Assembly (NCBI RefSeq): GCF_023074175.1 | Contig: NZ_JADPKS010000154.1 | Coordinates: forward strand, 62,001-126,000 | From: Bradyrhizobium sp. 139 | GTDB taxonomy: Bacteria; Pseudomonadota; Alphaproteobacteria; Rhizobiales; Xanthobacteraceae | Direction of reading: 5' to 3' | DNA: 64,000 nucleotides | In this document: one piece after another, positions 35,624 to 43,233 of the stretch | Position numbering within the stretch: position 1 is the first letter of the stretch | Layout of the letters: each line of letters begins with the position of its first letter | Notes under the pieces: generated by a model | The model's database searches: none | Told to the model about the DNA's origin: nothing | Seen by the model: only the letters and a program-made list of their open reading frames with translations | Position numbers and translations under genes: made by a program

Positions 35624-36541
35624 ATGACCCAGTTCAACGAGACCGAACTCACCGAAGCCGTGGTCACGAGCTTCGACAACACGCCTGACACGCGCGCGAA
35701 ATTCCTGCTCCAGGAATTGGTGAAGTCGCTGCACGATTACGTGAGCAAGACCGGCCTGACCTTCGCGGAATGGGAATACGCGATCGATTTCCTGACCCGC
35801 ACCGGCCAGAAATGCACCGATACCCGCCAGGAGTTCATCCTGCTGTCCGACGTGCTCGGCGTCTCCATGCTGGTCGACGCGGTCAACCACCGCGACCGCG
35901 AGGGGGCCACCGAGACCACCGTGCTCGGTCCGTTCTATGTCGGCGAGCACAAGGTGACCGCGCACGGTACCGACATCTCTCCGAATAATCAGACTGGCGA
36001 ACGGATGTTCGTGCAGAGCCGCGTCACCGACCTCAACGGCAAGCCGCTCGCCAATGTCCCCGTCGACGTCTGGCATGCCGACGATGACGGCTTCTACGAT
36101 TCACAGAAGCCGAATTATGACGAGGTCGGCGCCTCGGCGCGGGCGCGCTTCATCACGGATGGCGACGGCCGTTTCTTCTTCCGCACCATTTTGCCGTGCA
36201 GCTACCCGATCCCGACCGATGGCCCGGTCGGCGAGATGATCATGCAGACCAAGCGTCATCCGATGCGCCCGGCCCATGTGCACTTCCTGGTCAATGCGAA
36301 GGGGTACGAGCCGCTGATCACGCACGTCTTCATGGACGGCGACAAATATCTTGATTCCGATGTGGTGTTCGGGGTCAAGGACGACCTCGTTGCCAAGGTC
36401 GAGCCGCGCAACGATCCGGCGATGCCCGACGGGAGCAAGGCGAGCGGGCAATGGCACCTGATGACCTACGAATTCCATCTCAAGCCGGGCGGCGGCATGG
36501 CGCCGAAGCCGCTCGGAACGAAGGCGGCGGAGCCGGCCTGA
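35624..36541 (+). CDS. intradiol ring-cleavage dioxygenase (hydroxyquinol/catechol 1,2-dioxygenase type)
   Basis: A 305-residue non-haem Fe(III) enzyme that opens an ortho-dihydroxy aromatic ring. Residues about 20-95 are the helical dimerisation domain of the catechol dioxygenase group (the F-L-L-S-D-V-L-G-V region). The iron ligands are readable as Tyr158 (HADDDGFYD), Tyr194 (PCSYPIP), His218 and His220 (RPAHVHF). The spacing and the TVLGPFYV motif fit the hydroxyquinol 1,2-dioxygenase branch best. No muconate or maleylacetate genes are adjacent, so the pathway is incomplete in this window. Divergent from the serine hydrolase gene. Confidence 0.88.
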   Translation: MTQFNETELTEAVVTSFDNTPDTRAKFLLQELVKSLHDYVSKTGLTFAEWEYAIDFLTRTGQKCTDTRQEFILLSDVLGVSMLVDAVNHRDREGATETTVLGPFYVGEHKVTAHGTDISPNNQTGERMFVQSRVTDLNGKPLANVPVDVWHADDDGFYDSQKPNYDEVGASARARFITDGDGRFFFRTILPCSYPIPTDGPVGEMIMQTKRHPMRPAHVHFLVNAKGYEPLITHVFMDGDKYLDSDVVFGVKDDLVAKVEPRNDPAMPDGSKASGQWHLMTYEFHLKPGGGMAPKPLGTKAAEPA

Positions 36542-36554
36542 CGAAGCCGGCGCC

Positions 36555-38294
36555 CTAGCGCGCGTGCAGCAGGGCCAGCAGCACCACGACGGCGCAGGCG
36601 AGCGCCGCCGTGGTCAGCTTCCAGAACATCAGCGGACTGCGCTCCAACAGGGGTGTGATCCGCGTGTCGAGATAGGCCGGATTGGGCGTGCGAAGCTCGA
36701 AGACGAATTCGGACAGATCCTCGTGCCGCTTGTAGGGATCCGGATGCAGCGCACGCCTGAGCGCGCCGTCGACCCACGCGGGCACGTTGCGGTTGTCGTC
36801 GGCCGGGCGGTACTGAAGCCTCCGCACGTCCGACTTGCGCCGGATCCTGGCGATCTGGGTGCCATAGGGAAGCTTGCCCGTAAGCATCTGGTAGCAGATC
36901 ACGGCCAGCGAAAACATGTCGGAGCGCGGCGAGCCGCCTTGCCCAAGAAAATACTCCGGCGCGGTATATTGGACTGTTCCCAGGATTTCGTCGGCCTCAC
37001 CTAACGGCGCGGCCTCGGTGACGCCTGCCACCCTGACCGATCCGAAGTCGATGATTTTCGCGGTCCCCGTCTTGTCGATCAGGATGTTGTCCGGCCTGAG
37101 ATCCTGATGCAGCATCTCCATGCGGTGGAAGGCGCGCAGACCCGCGGCGATCTGCTCGACCAATCCGCGGACGGTATCGAGATCGGGGCGCGGATTGTCG
37201 GTCATCCACTGCTTCAGGGTCTGCCCATCGATGAATTCGGCCGCGACGTAGAGATAGCTGCGCCGTCTCGACTGTGACAGCGGCTTCAGCACGTGCGGGC
37301 TGTCGATCCGGCGCGCGATCCACTCCTCCATGAGGAAGCGCTTGCGATAGGCCGCGTTGTCGCGCAGATCAATCGACGGCAGCTTGAGCGCGACCGGCTC
37401 CTCGGTCTCCGTATCGACGGCCAGATAGATATGACTGCGGCTGCTGCCGTGGATTTCCCGGACGATCCTGTAACCGTCGAAGATCGCCCGCGGCTCCGGC
37501 AGCGGAGGCAGCGGCAGTTCGGAGGTCCGATTGAAGATGCCGGCCGGGTCGCGCTGCGGCACCGCGTCGATGCGGAGGATCTGGACGGTGATGTTGTCGT
37601 CGCTGCCGCGCCGGTATGCTTCCTCGACGATCGCCTTTGCCGCCCCGTCGAGCTCGGCTGCGTGCTCGCCGAGTGCGCTCGTGATGAAACGCGGGTCGAC
37701 GAATTCGTAGGCGCCGTCGGTTGCCAGGATGAAGGTGTCGCCGGCCTCGATCTCGAACGCCTGGTAGTCGATCTCGAGCTGCGGATTGATGCCGAGCGCG
37801 CGGCCGAGATAGGTCTGCTCCGACGACACGATGATCCGGTGATCGTCGGTCAACTGCTCGAGCGCCTTGCCGGAGACGCGGTAGACGCGACAGTCGCCGA
37901 CGTGGAAAATATGCGCGGTGGTTGCCTTGATGACCAGGGCGCTGAGGGTGCAGACGTAGCCCTTGTCGCGGTCATAGGCATATTGGCTCTTGCGCGTCTG
38001 CGCGTGCAGCCAGGAATTGGTCGCATCCAGCACGCGGCGGGCGGACGTCTTCACCGTCCAGGATTCCGACGTGCAGTAATAGTCCATCAAGAAGCTTTTG
38101 ACCGCCGACTCGCTGGCGATCTGGCTCACCGTGCTGCTCGAGATACCGTCGGCCAGAACGGCCGCAATGCCCTTGAGGCTGAGCTGCGGCTCGTCCGGAA
38201 TCAGGACGCCGTGAAAATCCTGGTTGATGGGCTTGCGACCCTTGTCGGAATGTTGGCCGACCGAAATCTGAAATCCGGGGGTCATCGTCATCAC
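36555..38294 (-). CDS. tail-anchored fusion of PP2C phosphatase and Ser/Thr kinase
   Basis: A 579-residue signalling protein. Residues about 8-243 are a PP2C-type phosphatase with its metal-binding acids in place: NQDF (Asp26), ADGIS (Asp49), TDGAY (Asp193) and SDDNITV (Asp232-233). Residues about 272-535 are a Hanks-type kinase: Lys304 in VALKLP, catalytic HQDLRPDN (Asp398), IDFGS (Asp416) and YTAPEYF; the glycine-rich loop is atypical (HGSSRSHIY). Residues about 555-576 form a C-terminal membrane helix, so both domains should face the cytoplasm. Both activities are predicted to be intact. It lies downstream of the formate/nitrite channel gene on the same strand, separated by a hairpin. Start is GTG 38294 or ATG 38291/38285. 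A role in controlling nitrate or nitrite uptake is inferred from position only. Confidence 0.9.
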   Translation of the reverse strand: MMTMTPGFQISVGQHSDKGRKPINQDFHGVLIPDEPQLSLKGIAAVLADGISSSTVSQIASESAVKSFLMDYYCTSESWTVKTSARRVLDATNSWLHAQTRKSQYAYDRDKGYVCTLSALVIKATTAHIFHVGDCRVYRVSGKALEQLTDDHRIIVSSEQTYLGRALGINPQLEIDYQAFEIEAGDTFILATDGAYEFVDPRFITSALGEHAAELDGAAKAIVEEAYRRGSDDNITVQILRIDAVPQRDPAGIFNRTSELPLPPLPEPRAIFDGYRIVREIHGSSRSHIYLAVDTETEEPVALKLPSIDLRDNAAYRKRFLMEEWIARRIDSPHVLKPLSQSRRRSYLYVAAEFIDGQTLKQWMTDNPRPDLDTVRGLVEQIAAGLRAFHRMEMLHQDLRPDNILIDKTGTAKIIDFGSVRVAGVTEAAPLGEADEILGTVQYTAPEYFLGQGGSPRSDMFSLAVICYQMLTGKLPYGTQIARIRRKSDVRRLQYRPADDNRNVPAWVDGALRRALHPDPYKRHEDLSEFVFELRTPNPAYLDTRITPLLERSPLMFWKLTTAALACAVVVLLALLHAR

Positions 38295-38302
38295 CAGGAG
38301 AA

Positions 38303-38333
38303 GGGAGCCTCACCCTGGTCGGGCGAGGCTCCC
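38303..38333 (-). terminator. hairpin between the channel gene and the kinase/phosphatase gene
   Basis: Arms GGGAGCCTC (38303-38311) and GAGGCTCCC (38325-38333) are perfectly complementary, with an inner CCC/GGG pairing. It sits 18 bases past the stop of the channel gene on the minus strand and is followed there by TTCTCC. It may attenuate transcription into the kinase/phosphatase gene. Confidence 0.5.
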
Positions 38334-38351
38334 CTGTCGAGACGTATTCGA

Positions 38352-39191
38352 TCAGGCCGCAACGCGGGGCGGCGTAGCCTTGCCGGCCTGGCGCTTCGGC
38401 AGGGTCATGACGTGCGTGGCGTAGAGGGTCATCCCGGTGAAGGCGAGGCCGCCCACGAGGTTGCCGAGCACGGTTGGGATCTCGTTCCAGATCAAATAGT
38501 CCATGATCGAGAACTTCGCATGGAGCATCAGGCCCGACGGGAACAGGAACATATTCACGACGGAATGCTCGAACACCATGTAGAAGAACACCAGGATCGG
38601 CATCCACATCGCGATGACTTTGCCGGAGACCGAGGTCGAGATCATGGCGCCGACGACGCCGGTCGAGACCATCCAGTTGCAGAGCATTCCGCGCAGGAAC
38701 AGTGTCGCCATGCCGGCGGCGCCATGGGCGGCATAGCCGAGCGTTCGGCCTTCGCCGATGTTTCCAATGGCTGCTCCGACCTTGTCGGGGTCTTGCGTGA
38801 AGCCGAAGGTCGTGACGAAGGCCATCATGAAGGCCACGGTGAAGGCGCCGGCGAAATTGCCGACGAAGACGAGGCCCCAGTTGCGCAGCACGCCGCCGAA
38901 GGTGACGCCCGGGCGCTTGTCGATCAGGGCGAGCGGCGAGAGCACGAACACGCCCGTCAGGAGGTCGAAGCCGAGCAGGTACAGCATGACGAACCCGACC
39001 GGAAACAGCAGCGCGCCGACCAGCGGCTGGCCCGTGTTCACGTTGATCGTGACGGCGAACCACGCCGCCAGCGCGAGGATGGCGCCGGCCATGTAGGCCC
39101 GGATGATGGTATCCCGGGTGGACATGAAGATCTTGGATTCGCCCGCATCCACCATCTTGGTGACGAATTCCGAAGGCGCGAGATACGACAT
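38352..39191 (-). CDS. formate/nitrite transporter family channel (FNT)
   Basis: A 279-residue membrane protein with six helices of the FocA/NirC fold. ATG 39191 has AAGGAA upstream; the frame is open further but lacks support. Family marks include PSEFVTKMVDAGESK at the N-terminus, LYLLGFDLLTGVFVLSPLALID in part (about 77-98), RNWGLVFVGNFAGA (about 107-120), the FEHSVVNMF motif with the conserved pore His (about 214-222) and IPTVLGNLVGG. FNT proteins conduct formate, nitrite or hydrosulfide. Beside a nitrate assimilation region and behind a sigma-54 site, nitrite is the likely substrate. It is divergent from nrtA and shares its regulatory region. Confidence 0.9.
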   Translation of the reverse strand: MSYLAPSEFVTKMVDAGESKIFMSTRDTIIRAYMAGAILALAAWFAVTINVNTGQPLVGALLFPVGFVMLYLLGFDLLTGVFVLSPLALIDKRPGVTFGGVLRNWGLVFVGNFAGAFTVAFMMAFVTTFGFTQDPDKVGAAIGNIGEGRTLGYAAHGAAGMATLFLRGMLCNWMVSTGVVGAMISTSVSGKVIAMWMPILVFFYMVFEHSVVNMFLFPSGLMLHAKFSIMDYLIWNEIPTVLGNLVGGLAFTGMTLYATHVMTLPKRQAGKATPPRVAA

Positions 39192-39430
39192 CAATGGTTC
39201 CTTTTGCTTCGTAAGTTGGACGACATGCGCCTGAGAGAGCGTGGCTGAAACGTCATGGGACGTGCGGGCTGGCCTGCCGCGCACGAGGGCGATGGAAATT
39301 GGAAGCCTTGGGAATCGCGTCACGACAACCGAGCCGAGGAGGGCCGCGAAGCAGTTGAGCTTCCGGGTTGCTGCCGCCAGCGGCTGCAACAATGCGGCAA
39401 AGCCGCAGTCTTCGTTGACGTCAATGGAAA

Positions 39431-39446
39431 TGCAAGTTGCGTGCCG
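39431..39446 (-). promoter_or_regulatory. sigma-54 promoter (-24/-12) for the FNT gene
   Basis: On the minus strand the bases read CGGCACGCAACTTGCA. GG (39445-39444) and GC (39433-39432) are separated by exactly ten bases and the flanks match the consensus GGCACG-N4-TTGCA. The inferred start site is near 39420, giving a leader of about 230 bases before ATG 39191. The NtrC-like sites at 39540-39607 lie 95-165 bases upstream of it. Confidence 0.65.
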
Positions 39447-39539
39447 CCCGGAGGCATCAGAAAGATGAAGCAATTTCAACGGGATGAGTCTGTGCTCGAA
39501 CTGATTTTGCCGCGGCTCCGGGCCTCCAGCTTGAGCTGA

Positions 39540-39607
39540 TGCACAAGCTTTGTGCGCCGCACAAGAATTGAGCAGGTCGCAATCTTCGAATGCGCAACAA
39601 TCCTGCG
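39540..39607. promoter_or_regulatory. NtrC-like enhancer block upstream of nrtA and the FNT gene
   Basis: GCAC-N7-GTGC at 39541-39555 matches the NtrC operator core exactly. A weaker second site, TGCGCAACAATCCTGCG at 39591-39607, lies 51 bases further on, centre to centre. A perfect 15-base palindrome, TTGTGCGCCGCACAA (39550-39564), overlaps the first site. The whole block aligns without gaps to 42983-43050 upstream of narK (50 of 68 bases identical by eye). It lies between two divergent sigma-54 promoters. Confidence 0.6.
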
Positions 39608-39660
39608 ACGGTCTGGCGCCCCTCTTTAACATTCTGATGACATTTTTCGCGACTCCGGGC

Positions 39661-39677
39661 TTGGCATGAAGCTTGAA
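39661..39677 (+). promoter_or_regulatory. sigma-54-like promoter of nrtABC
   Basis: TTGGCATGAAGCTTGAA has the -24 GG at 39663-39664 and, after ten bases, GA instead of the usual GC at -12. The narK promoter shows the same GA, so the variant may be functional. The inferred start site near 39688 gives a leader of about 170 bases. Confidence 0.5.
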
Positions 39678-39742
39678 TAGTTCCAGGCCGACGCCATTGA
39701 AGCCGTCCCGCGAGACTTCTCATCCGATTTGCTGACGCCACC

Positions 39743-39791
39743 AGACGGGGGTTTTCCCCGTCTTGCGTTTGCATGCGCCAACGCCGGCGCA
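39743..39791 (+). promoter_or_regulatory. two hairpins in the nrtA leader
   Basis: Hairpin 1: AGACGGGG (39743-39750) pairs with CCCCGTCT (39756-39763) and is followed by TTGCGTTT, resembling a weak terminator. Hairpin 2: TGCGCC (39774-39779) and GGCGCA (39786-39791) close the six-base loop AACGCC, which has A at position 1 and G at position 4 as in RNA targets of ANTAR antiterminators such as NasT. Confidence 0.4.
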
Positions 39792-39832
39792 ACCGGACGG
39801 ACGGGCCGCTCGCGCGCACTGACGCATCAATT

Positions 39833-39845
39833 CTGCAACGACGCA
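39833..39845 (+). promoter_or_regulatory. leader element CTGCAACGACGCA shared with narK
   Basis: The 13 bases are identical to 43234-43246 in the narK leader. In both they lie shortly before the start codon. TGC and GCA can pair around the loop AACGAC (A at 1, G at 4); the stem is three pairs here and four in narK. It may be part of an ANTAR-protein target or a translation control element. Confidence 0.4.
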
Positions 39846-39861
39846 AAGGACGACACCGCCT

Positions 39862-41175
39862 ATGACCACGCGCATCCGCCGGCCCTCGGGCCTGAGCCGC
39901 CGTCAATTGTTGAAGGCCACCGGCAGCACCGCTGCCCTTCTTGCCGCTGCCAAGCTGAATTTCCCCGCCGGCGCGTTCGCGCAGGACGCCGGCCCCGAGG
40001 TCAAGGGTGCCAAGCTCGGCTTCATCGCACTCAGCGACGCAGGTCCTCTGTTCGTCGCCAAGGACAAGGGCCTGTTCGCCAAATACGGCATGCCCGACAC
40101 CGACGTGCAGAAGCAGGCGTCCTGGGGCACCACGCGCGACAATCTCGTGCTCGGCTCGGAGGGCAACGGTATCGACGGCGCGCACATCCTCACCCCGATG
40201 CCGTACCTGATCTCCGCCGGCAAGGTGACGCAGAACAACCAGCCGACGCCGATGTACATCCTGGCGCGGCTCAATCTCGATAGCCAGTGCATCTCGGTTG
40301 CCAACGAATATGCCGATCTGAAGCTCGGCGTCGATGCGTCGCCGTTCAAGGCGGCGCTGGAGAAGAAGAAGGCGTCCGGCAAGTCCGTAAAGGCCGCCAT
40401 GACCTTCCCCGGCGGTACTCACGATCTCTGGATTCGCTATTGGCTCGCCGCTGGCGGCATCGATCCCGACAAGGATATCGAGACCATCGTGGTGCCGCCG
40501 CCGCAGATGGTGGCCAACATGAAGGTCGGCACCATGGATTGCTTCTGCGTCGGTGAGCCCTGGAATCTGCAATTGATCCACCAGGGCATTGGCTACACCG
40601 CGGTCAATACCGGGGAGCTCTGGAACAAACATCCGGAAAAATCCTTCGGCATGCGCGCCGCGTTCGTCGACAAATATCCGAAGGCGGCGAAGGCGCTGCT
40701 GATGGCGGTGATGGAAGCCCAGCAGTGGTCCGACAAGGCCGAAAACAAGGCCGAACTCGCCACTATCATGGGCAAGCGGCAATGGATGAACTGTCCGGTC
40801 GAGGACGTGCTCGACCGCACCGCCGGCAAGTTCGACTACGGTCTGCCCGGCAAGGTGGTCGAGAACTCGCCGCACATCATGAAGTACTGGCGCGACCATG
40901 CCTCCTATCCGTTCCAGAGCCACGATCTCTGGTTCCTCACCGAGGACATCCGCTGGGGCAAATACGAAGCCGGCTTCGACACCAAGGCGCTGATCGCCAA
41001 GGTCAACCGCGAGGACATGTGGCGCGATGCGGCCAAGACGCTCGGCGTTGCGGCCGCAGACATCCCGGCCACCACCTCGCGCGGCAAGGAGACCTTCTTC
41101 GACGGCAAGGTATTCGATCCCGAGAATCCGGCCGCCTATCTGAAGTCGCTCGCGATCAAGCGCGTCGAAGTCTGA
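39862..41175 (+). CDS. nrtA: nitrate/nitrite ABC transporter substrate-binding protein
   Basis: A 437-residue binding protein of the NrtA/CmpA family. A Tat-type leader (SRRQLLKATGS at residues 12-22, cleavage near AFAQD at about 41) precedes the mature domain. Family features: KLGFIALSDAGPLFVAKDKGLFAKYGM in part (about 50-76), SEGNGIDGAHILTPMPYLIS, TFPGGTHDLWIRYWLAAGGIDP in part with the conserved GGTHD-W ligand region, and VGTMDCFCVGEPWN. It should capture nitrate in the periplasm and pass it to NrtB. AAAGGA precedes the ATG. First gene of the nrtABC operon. Confidence 0.93.
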   Translation: MTTRIRRPSGLSRRQLLKATGSTAALLAAAKLNFPAGAFAQDAGPEVKGAKLGFIALSDAGPLFVAKDKGLFAKYGMPDTDVQKQASWGTTRDNLVLGSEGNGIDGAHILTPMPYLISAGKVTQNNQPTPMYILARLNLDSQCISVANEYADLKLGVDASPFKAALEKKKASGKSVKAAMTFPGGTHDLWIRYWLAAGGIDPDKDIETIVVPPPQMVANMKVGTMDCFCVGEPWNLQLIHQGIGYTAVNTGELWNKHPEKSFGMRAAFVDKYPKAAKALLMAVMEAQQWSDKAENKAELATIMGKRQWMNCPVEDVLDRTAGKFDYGLPGKVVENSPHIMKYWRDHASYPFQSHDLWFLTEDIRWGKYEAGFDTKALIAKVNREDMWRDAAKTLGVAAADIPATTSRGKETFFDGKVFDPENPAAYLKSLAIKRVEV

Positions 41176-41233
41176 TGGAGCCAGCGGCCGCCAATGGGCG
41201 GCCGCATCTTCCTTGAGCCGAAGAGAGATTGCG

Positions 41234-42130
41234 ATGAACATGCCTGCCACGAAGATGGACATTGAGGCCGCGACGCCTGCGGGCACCGCCGCGCCGGTCG
41301 TCGCGATGACGCCGAAGCGTCCGCCGCGGTCCGAGACTTACGCGCGGATGGCGAGGGAGACTGCCGTCCGCGTCATCCCGCCGCTGGTCGTGATCGCGCT
41401 GCTGACGCTGGTATGGGAGCTCGTTTGTCGCCGCGCCGGTTCGGCGCTGCCGCCGCCATCGCGGGTGTTCAAGGACACCAAGGAGCTGATCCTGGATCCG
41501 TTCTTCGACCATGGCGGCATCGACAAGGGCCTGTTCTGGCATCTCTCCGCCAGCCTCCAGCGTGTCGCGCTCGGCTATTCGCTGTCCGCGATCGCCGGCA
41601 TCGCGCTCGGCGTGCTGGTCGGCCAGTCGGTCTGGGCGATGCGCGGGCTCGATCCGCTGTTCCAGGTGCTGCGCACCATCCCGCCGCTCGCCTGGCTGCC
41701 GCTGTCGCTCGCCGCCTTCCGTGACGGCCAGCCGTCGGCGATCTTCGTTATCTTCATCACCTCGATCTGGCCAATCATCATCAACACCGCGGTCGGTATC
41801 CGCAACATCCCGCAGGACTATCGCAACGTCGCCGCGGTGGTGCAGCTCAACCCGCTCGAGTTCTTCTCCAAGATCATGATCCCGGCGGCCGCGCCCTACA
41901 TTTTCACAGGGCTTCGCATCGGCATCGGCCTGTCCTGGCTTGCGATCGTCGCGGCCGAAATGTTGATCGGCGGCGTCGGCATCGGCTTCTTCATCTGGGA
42001 TGCCTGGAACTCCTCGCATATCAGCGAGATCATCCTGGCGCTGTTCTATGTCGGCATCATCGGCTTCGTGCTCGATCGCCTGATCGCGGGCCTCGGCAAG
42101 ATCGTCACCCGCGGCACCGCGCCGAACTGA
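41234..42130 (+). CDS. nrtB: nitrate ABC transporter permease
   Basis: A 298-residue permease of the SsuC/NrtB family. ATG 41234 has AAGAGAG upstream. After a ~45-residue polar N-terminus come six helices, starting with VIPPLVVIALLTLVWELV. The EAA-type loop reads NVAAVVQLNPLEFFSKIMIPAAAPYIFTGLRIGIG in part (about 198-232). It lies 58 bases after nrtA and 11 bases before the ATPase gene, so it forms the membrane channel of the same importer. Confidence 0.93.
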   Translation: MNMPATKMDIEAATPAGTAAPVVAMTPKRPPRSETYARMARETAVRVIPPLVVIALLTLVWELVCRRAGSALPPPSRVFKDTKELILDPFFDHGGIDKGLFWHLSASLQRVALGYSLSAIAGIALGVLVGQSVWAMRGLDPLFQVLRTIPPLAWLPLSLAAFRDGQPSAIFVIFITSIWPIIINTAVGIRNIPQDYRNVAAVVQLNPLEFFSKIMIPAAAPYIFTGLRIGIGLSWLAIVAAEMLIGGVGIGFFIWDAWNSSHISEIILALFYVGIIGFVLDRLIAGLGKIVTRGTAPN

Positions 42131-42141
42131 GGGGAAAGCAC

Positions 42142-42936
42142 ATGACCGCCTATCTGAAGCTCGATCACATCGACAAGATTTTTACCCGCGGCGCCGCCAC
42201 CACCGAGGTGCTGAAGGACATCAACCTGACGATCGAGAAGGGCGAATATGTCTCGATCATCGGTCATTCCGGCTGCGGCAAGTCGACCCTGCTTAACATC
42301 ATCGCAGGCCTGACCGGCGCCACCACCGGCGGCGTCCTGCTCGAGAACCGGGAGGTCAACTCGCCGGGGCCCGACCGCGCGGTGGTGTTCCAGAACCACA
42401 GCCTGCTGCCCTGGCTCACTGTCTACGAGAACGTCAGGCTCGGCGTGGACAAGGTCTTTGCCAGGACCAAGACCCGCGCCGAGCGCGACGCCTGGGTCAT
42501 GCACAATCTCAACCTCGTGCAGATGGCCCACGCCAAGGACAAGCGACCCTCGGAAGTCTCCGGCGGCATGAAGCAGCGTGTCGGCATTGCCCGTGCGCTG
42601 GCGATGGAGCCGAAGGTGCTGCTGCTCGACGAGCCCTTCGGTGCGCTCGACGCGCTGACGCGCGCGCACTTGCAGGATTCGGTGATGGCGCTGCATCAGA
42701 AGCTCGGCAACACGATTCTGATGATCACCCACGACGTTGACGAGGCGGTGCTGCTATCCGATCGCATCGTGATGATGACCAACGGGCCGAGCGCGCGCAT
42801 CGGCGAGGTGCTGGAGGTGCCGCTCGCACGTCCCCGCAAGCGGCTCGATCTCGCGACCAGCTCCACGTATTTGAAGTGCCGCCAGCGCGTGCTCGAATTC
42901 CTCTATGAGCGTCATCGCTTCGTCGAGGCCGCGTAA
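42142..42936 (+). CDS. nrtC: nitrate ABC transporter ATP-binding protein
   Basis: A 264-residue ATPase. Walker A GHSGCGKST (about residues 41-49), Q-loop VVFQNHSLLPWLTVYENV in part, signature VSGGMKQR, Walker B VLLLDEPFGALDALTR and switch His MITHDVDEAVLLSDR are present. The protein is a single ATPase domain (as in NrtD/SsuB) without the NrtA-like C-terminal domain found in cyanobacterial NrtC; the name nrtC follows the usage in Bradyrhizobium nrtABC. GGGGAAAG precedes the ATG. Confidence 0.92.
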   Translation: MTAYLKLDHIDKIFTRGAATTEVLKDINLTIEKGEYVSIIGHSGCGKSTLLNIIAGLTGATTGGVLLENREVNSPGPDRAVVFQNHSLLPWLTVYENVRLGVDKVFARTKTRAERDAWVMHNLNLVQMAHAKDKRPSEVSGGMKQRVGIARALAMEPKVLLLDEPFGALDALTRAHLQDSVMALHQKLGNTILMITHDVDEAVLLSDRIVMMTNGPSARIGEVLEVPLARPRKRLDLATSSTYLKCRQRVLEFLYERHRFVEAA

Positions 42937-42982
42937 CACCTCGGTAACGCGTGCTGACCCCGCGCCTAATTTTGAATCATCA

Positions 42983-43050
42983 AGCTCAATCCTTGTGCGC
43001 CGCACAGGGATTGAGCGAATCGCAAAATTTGCGTGCGAAATAGTCCTGCA
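42983..43050 (+). promoter_or_regulatory. NtrC-like enhancer block upstream of narK
   Basis: The block aligns without gaps to 39540-39607. Site 1 is GCTC-N7-GTGC (42984-42998), one base off the NtrC core. Site 2 is TGCGAAATAGTCCTGCA (43034-43050), again 51 bases away centre to centre. The palindrome TTGTGCGCCGCACAG (42993-43007) differs from the nrtA copy only in the last base. The block makes up part of a 335-base gene-free stretch (42937-43271) before narK. Confidence 0.6.
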
Positions 43051-43109
43051 GAAATTTCGAGCAATGCGAATAAGCGCCTGAATTTCCAGTCTTTCCGGAA
43101 TGCGCGCGG

Positions 43110-43126
43110 TTGGCACGGAAATTGAA
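43110..43126 (+). promoter_or_regulatory. sigma-54-like promoter of narK-globin-flp-nasC
   Basis: TTGGCACGGAAATTGAA has a perfect -24 element (TTGGCACG) and, ten bases after GG, GA at the -12 position, the same variant as at nrtA. The inferred start site near 43137 gives a leader of about 135 bases. Confidence 0.55.
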
Positions 43127-43233
43127 GCGCCAACTGCGACGCCAACGACGACGTCCCTCAACATCATCAATCAGCATCGTGAACTCGCCACCGGGGCTTG
43201 GCCTCGGCGCGCGCCTCCGCGTGGAGGCAGAGC

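Larger units (their letters stand above)
39192..39861. promoter_or_regulatory. 670-base divergent control region between the FNT gene and nrtA
   Basis: No gene is seen here. The region holds, from left to right, the ~230-base leader of the FNT transcript with two small hairpins (around 39365-39416), a minus-strand sigma-54 promoter, a 68-base block with two NtrC-like sites, a plus-strand sigma-54-like promoter and the ~170-base leader of nrtA. The individual sites are listed separately. Confidence 0.6.

Noticed and set aside
36555..38294. Kinase/phosphatase considered as a toxin-antitoxin or phage-defence protein
   Set aside because: Both domains resemble housekeeping Hanks kinase and PP2C enzymes, and the neighbours are nitrate genes; no defence genes are nearby.
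39192..39861. Search for a small RNA or tRNA gene in the divergent nitrate control region
   Set aside because: Hairpins are present but there is no cloverleaf and no independent promoter-terminator pair; they are better read as transcript leaders.
39457..41286. 609-residue minus-strand frame opposite nrtA
   Set aside because: It spans the nrtA promoter region and coding sequence in antisense, with no motif; nrtA on the plus strand has full family features.
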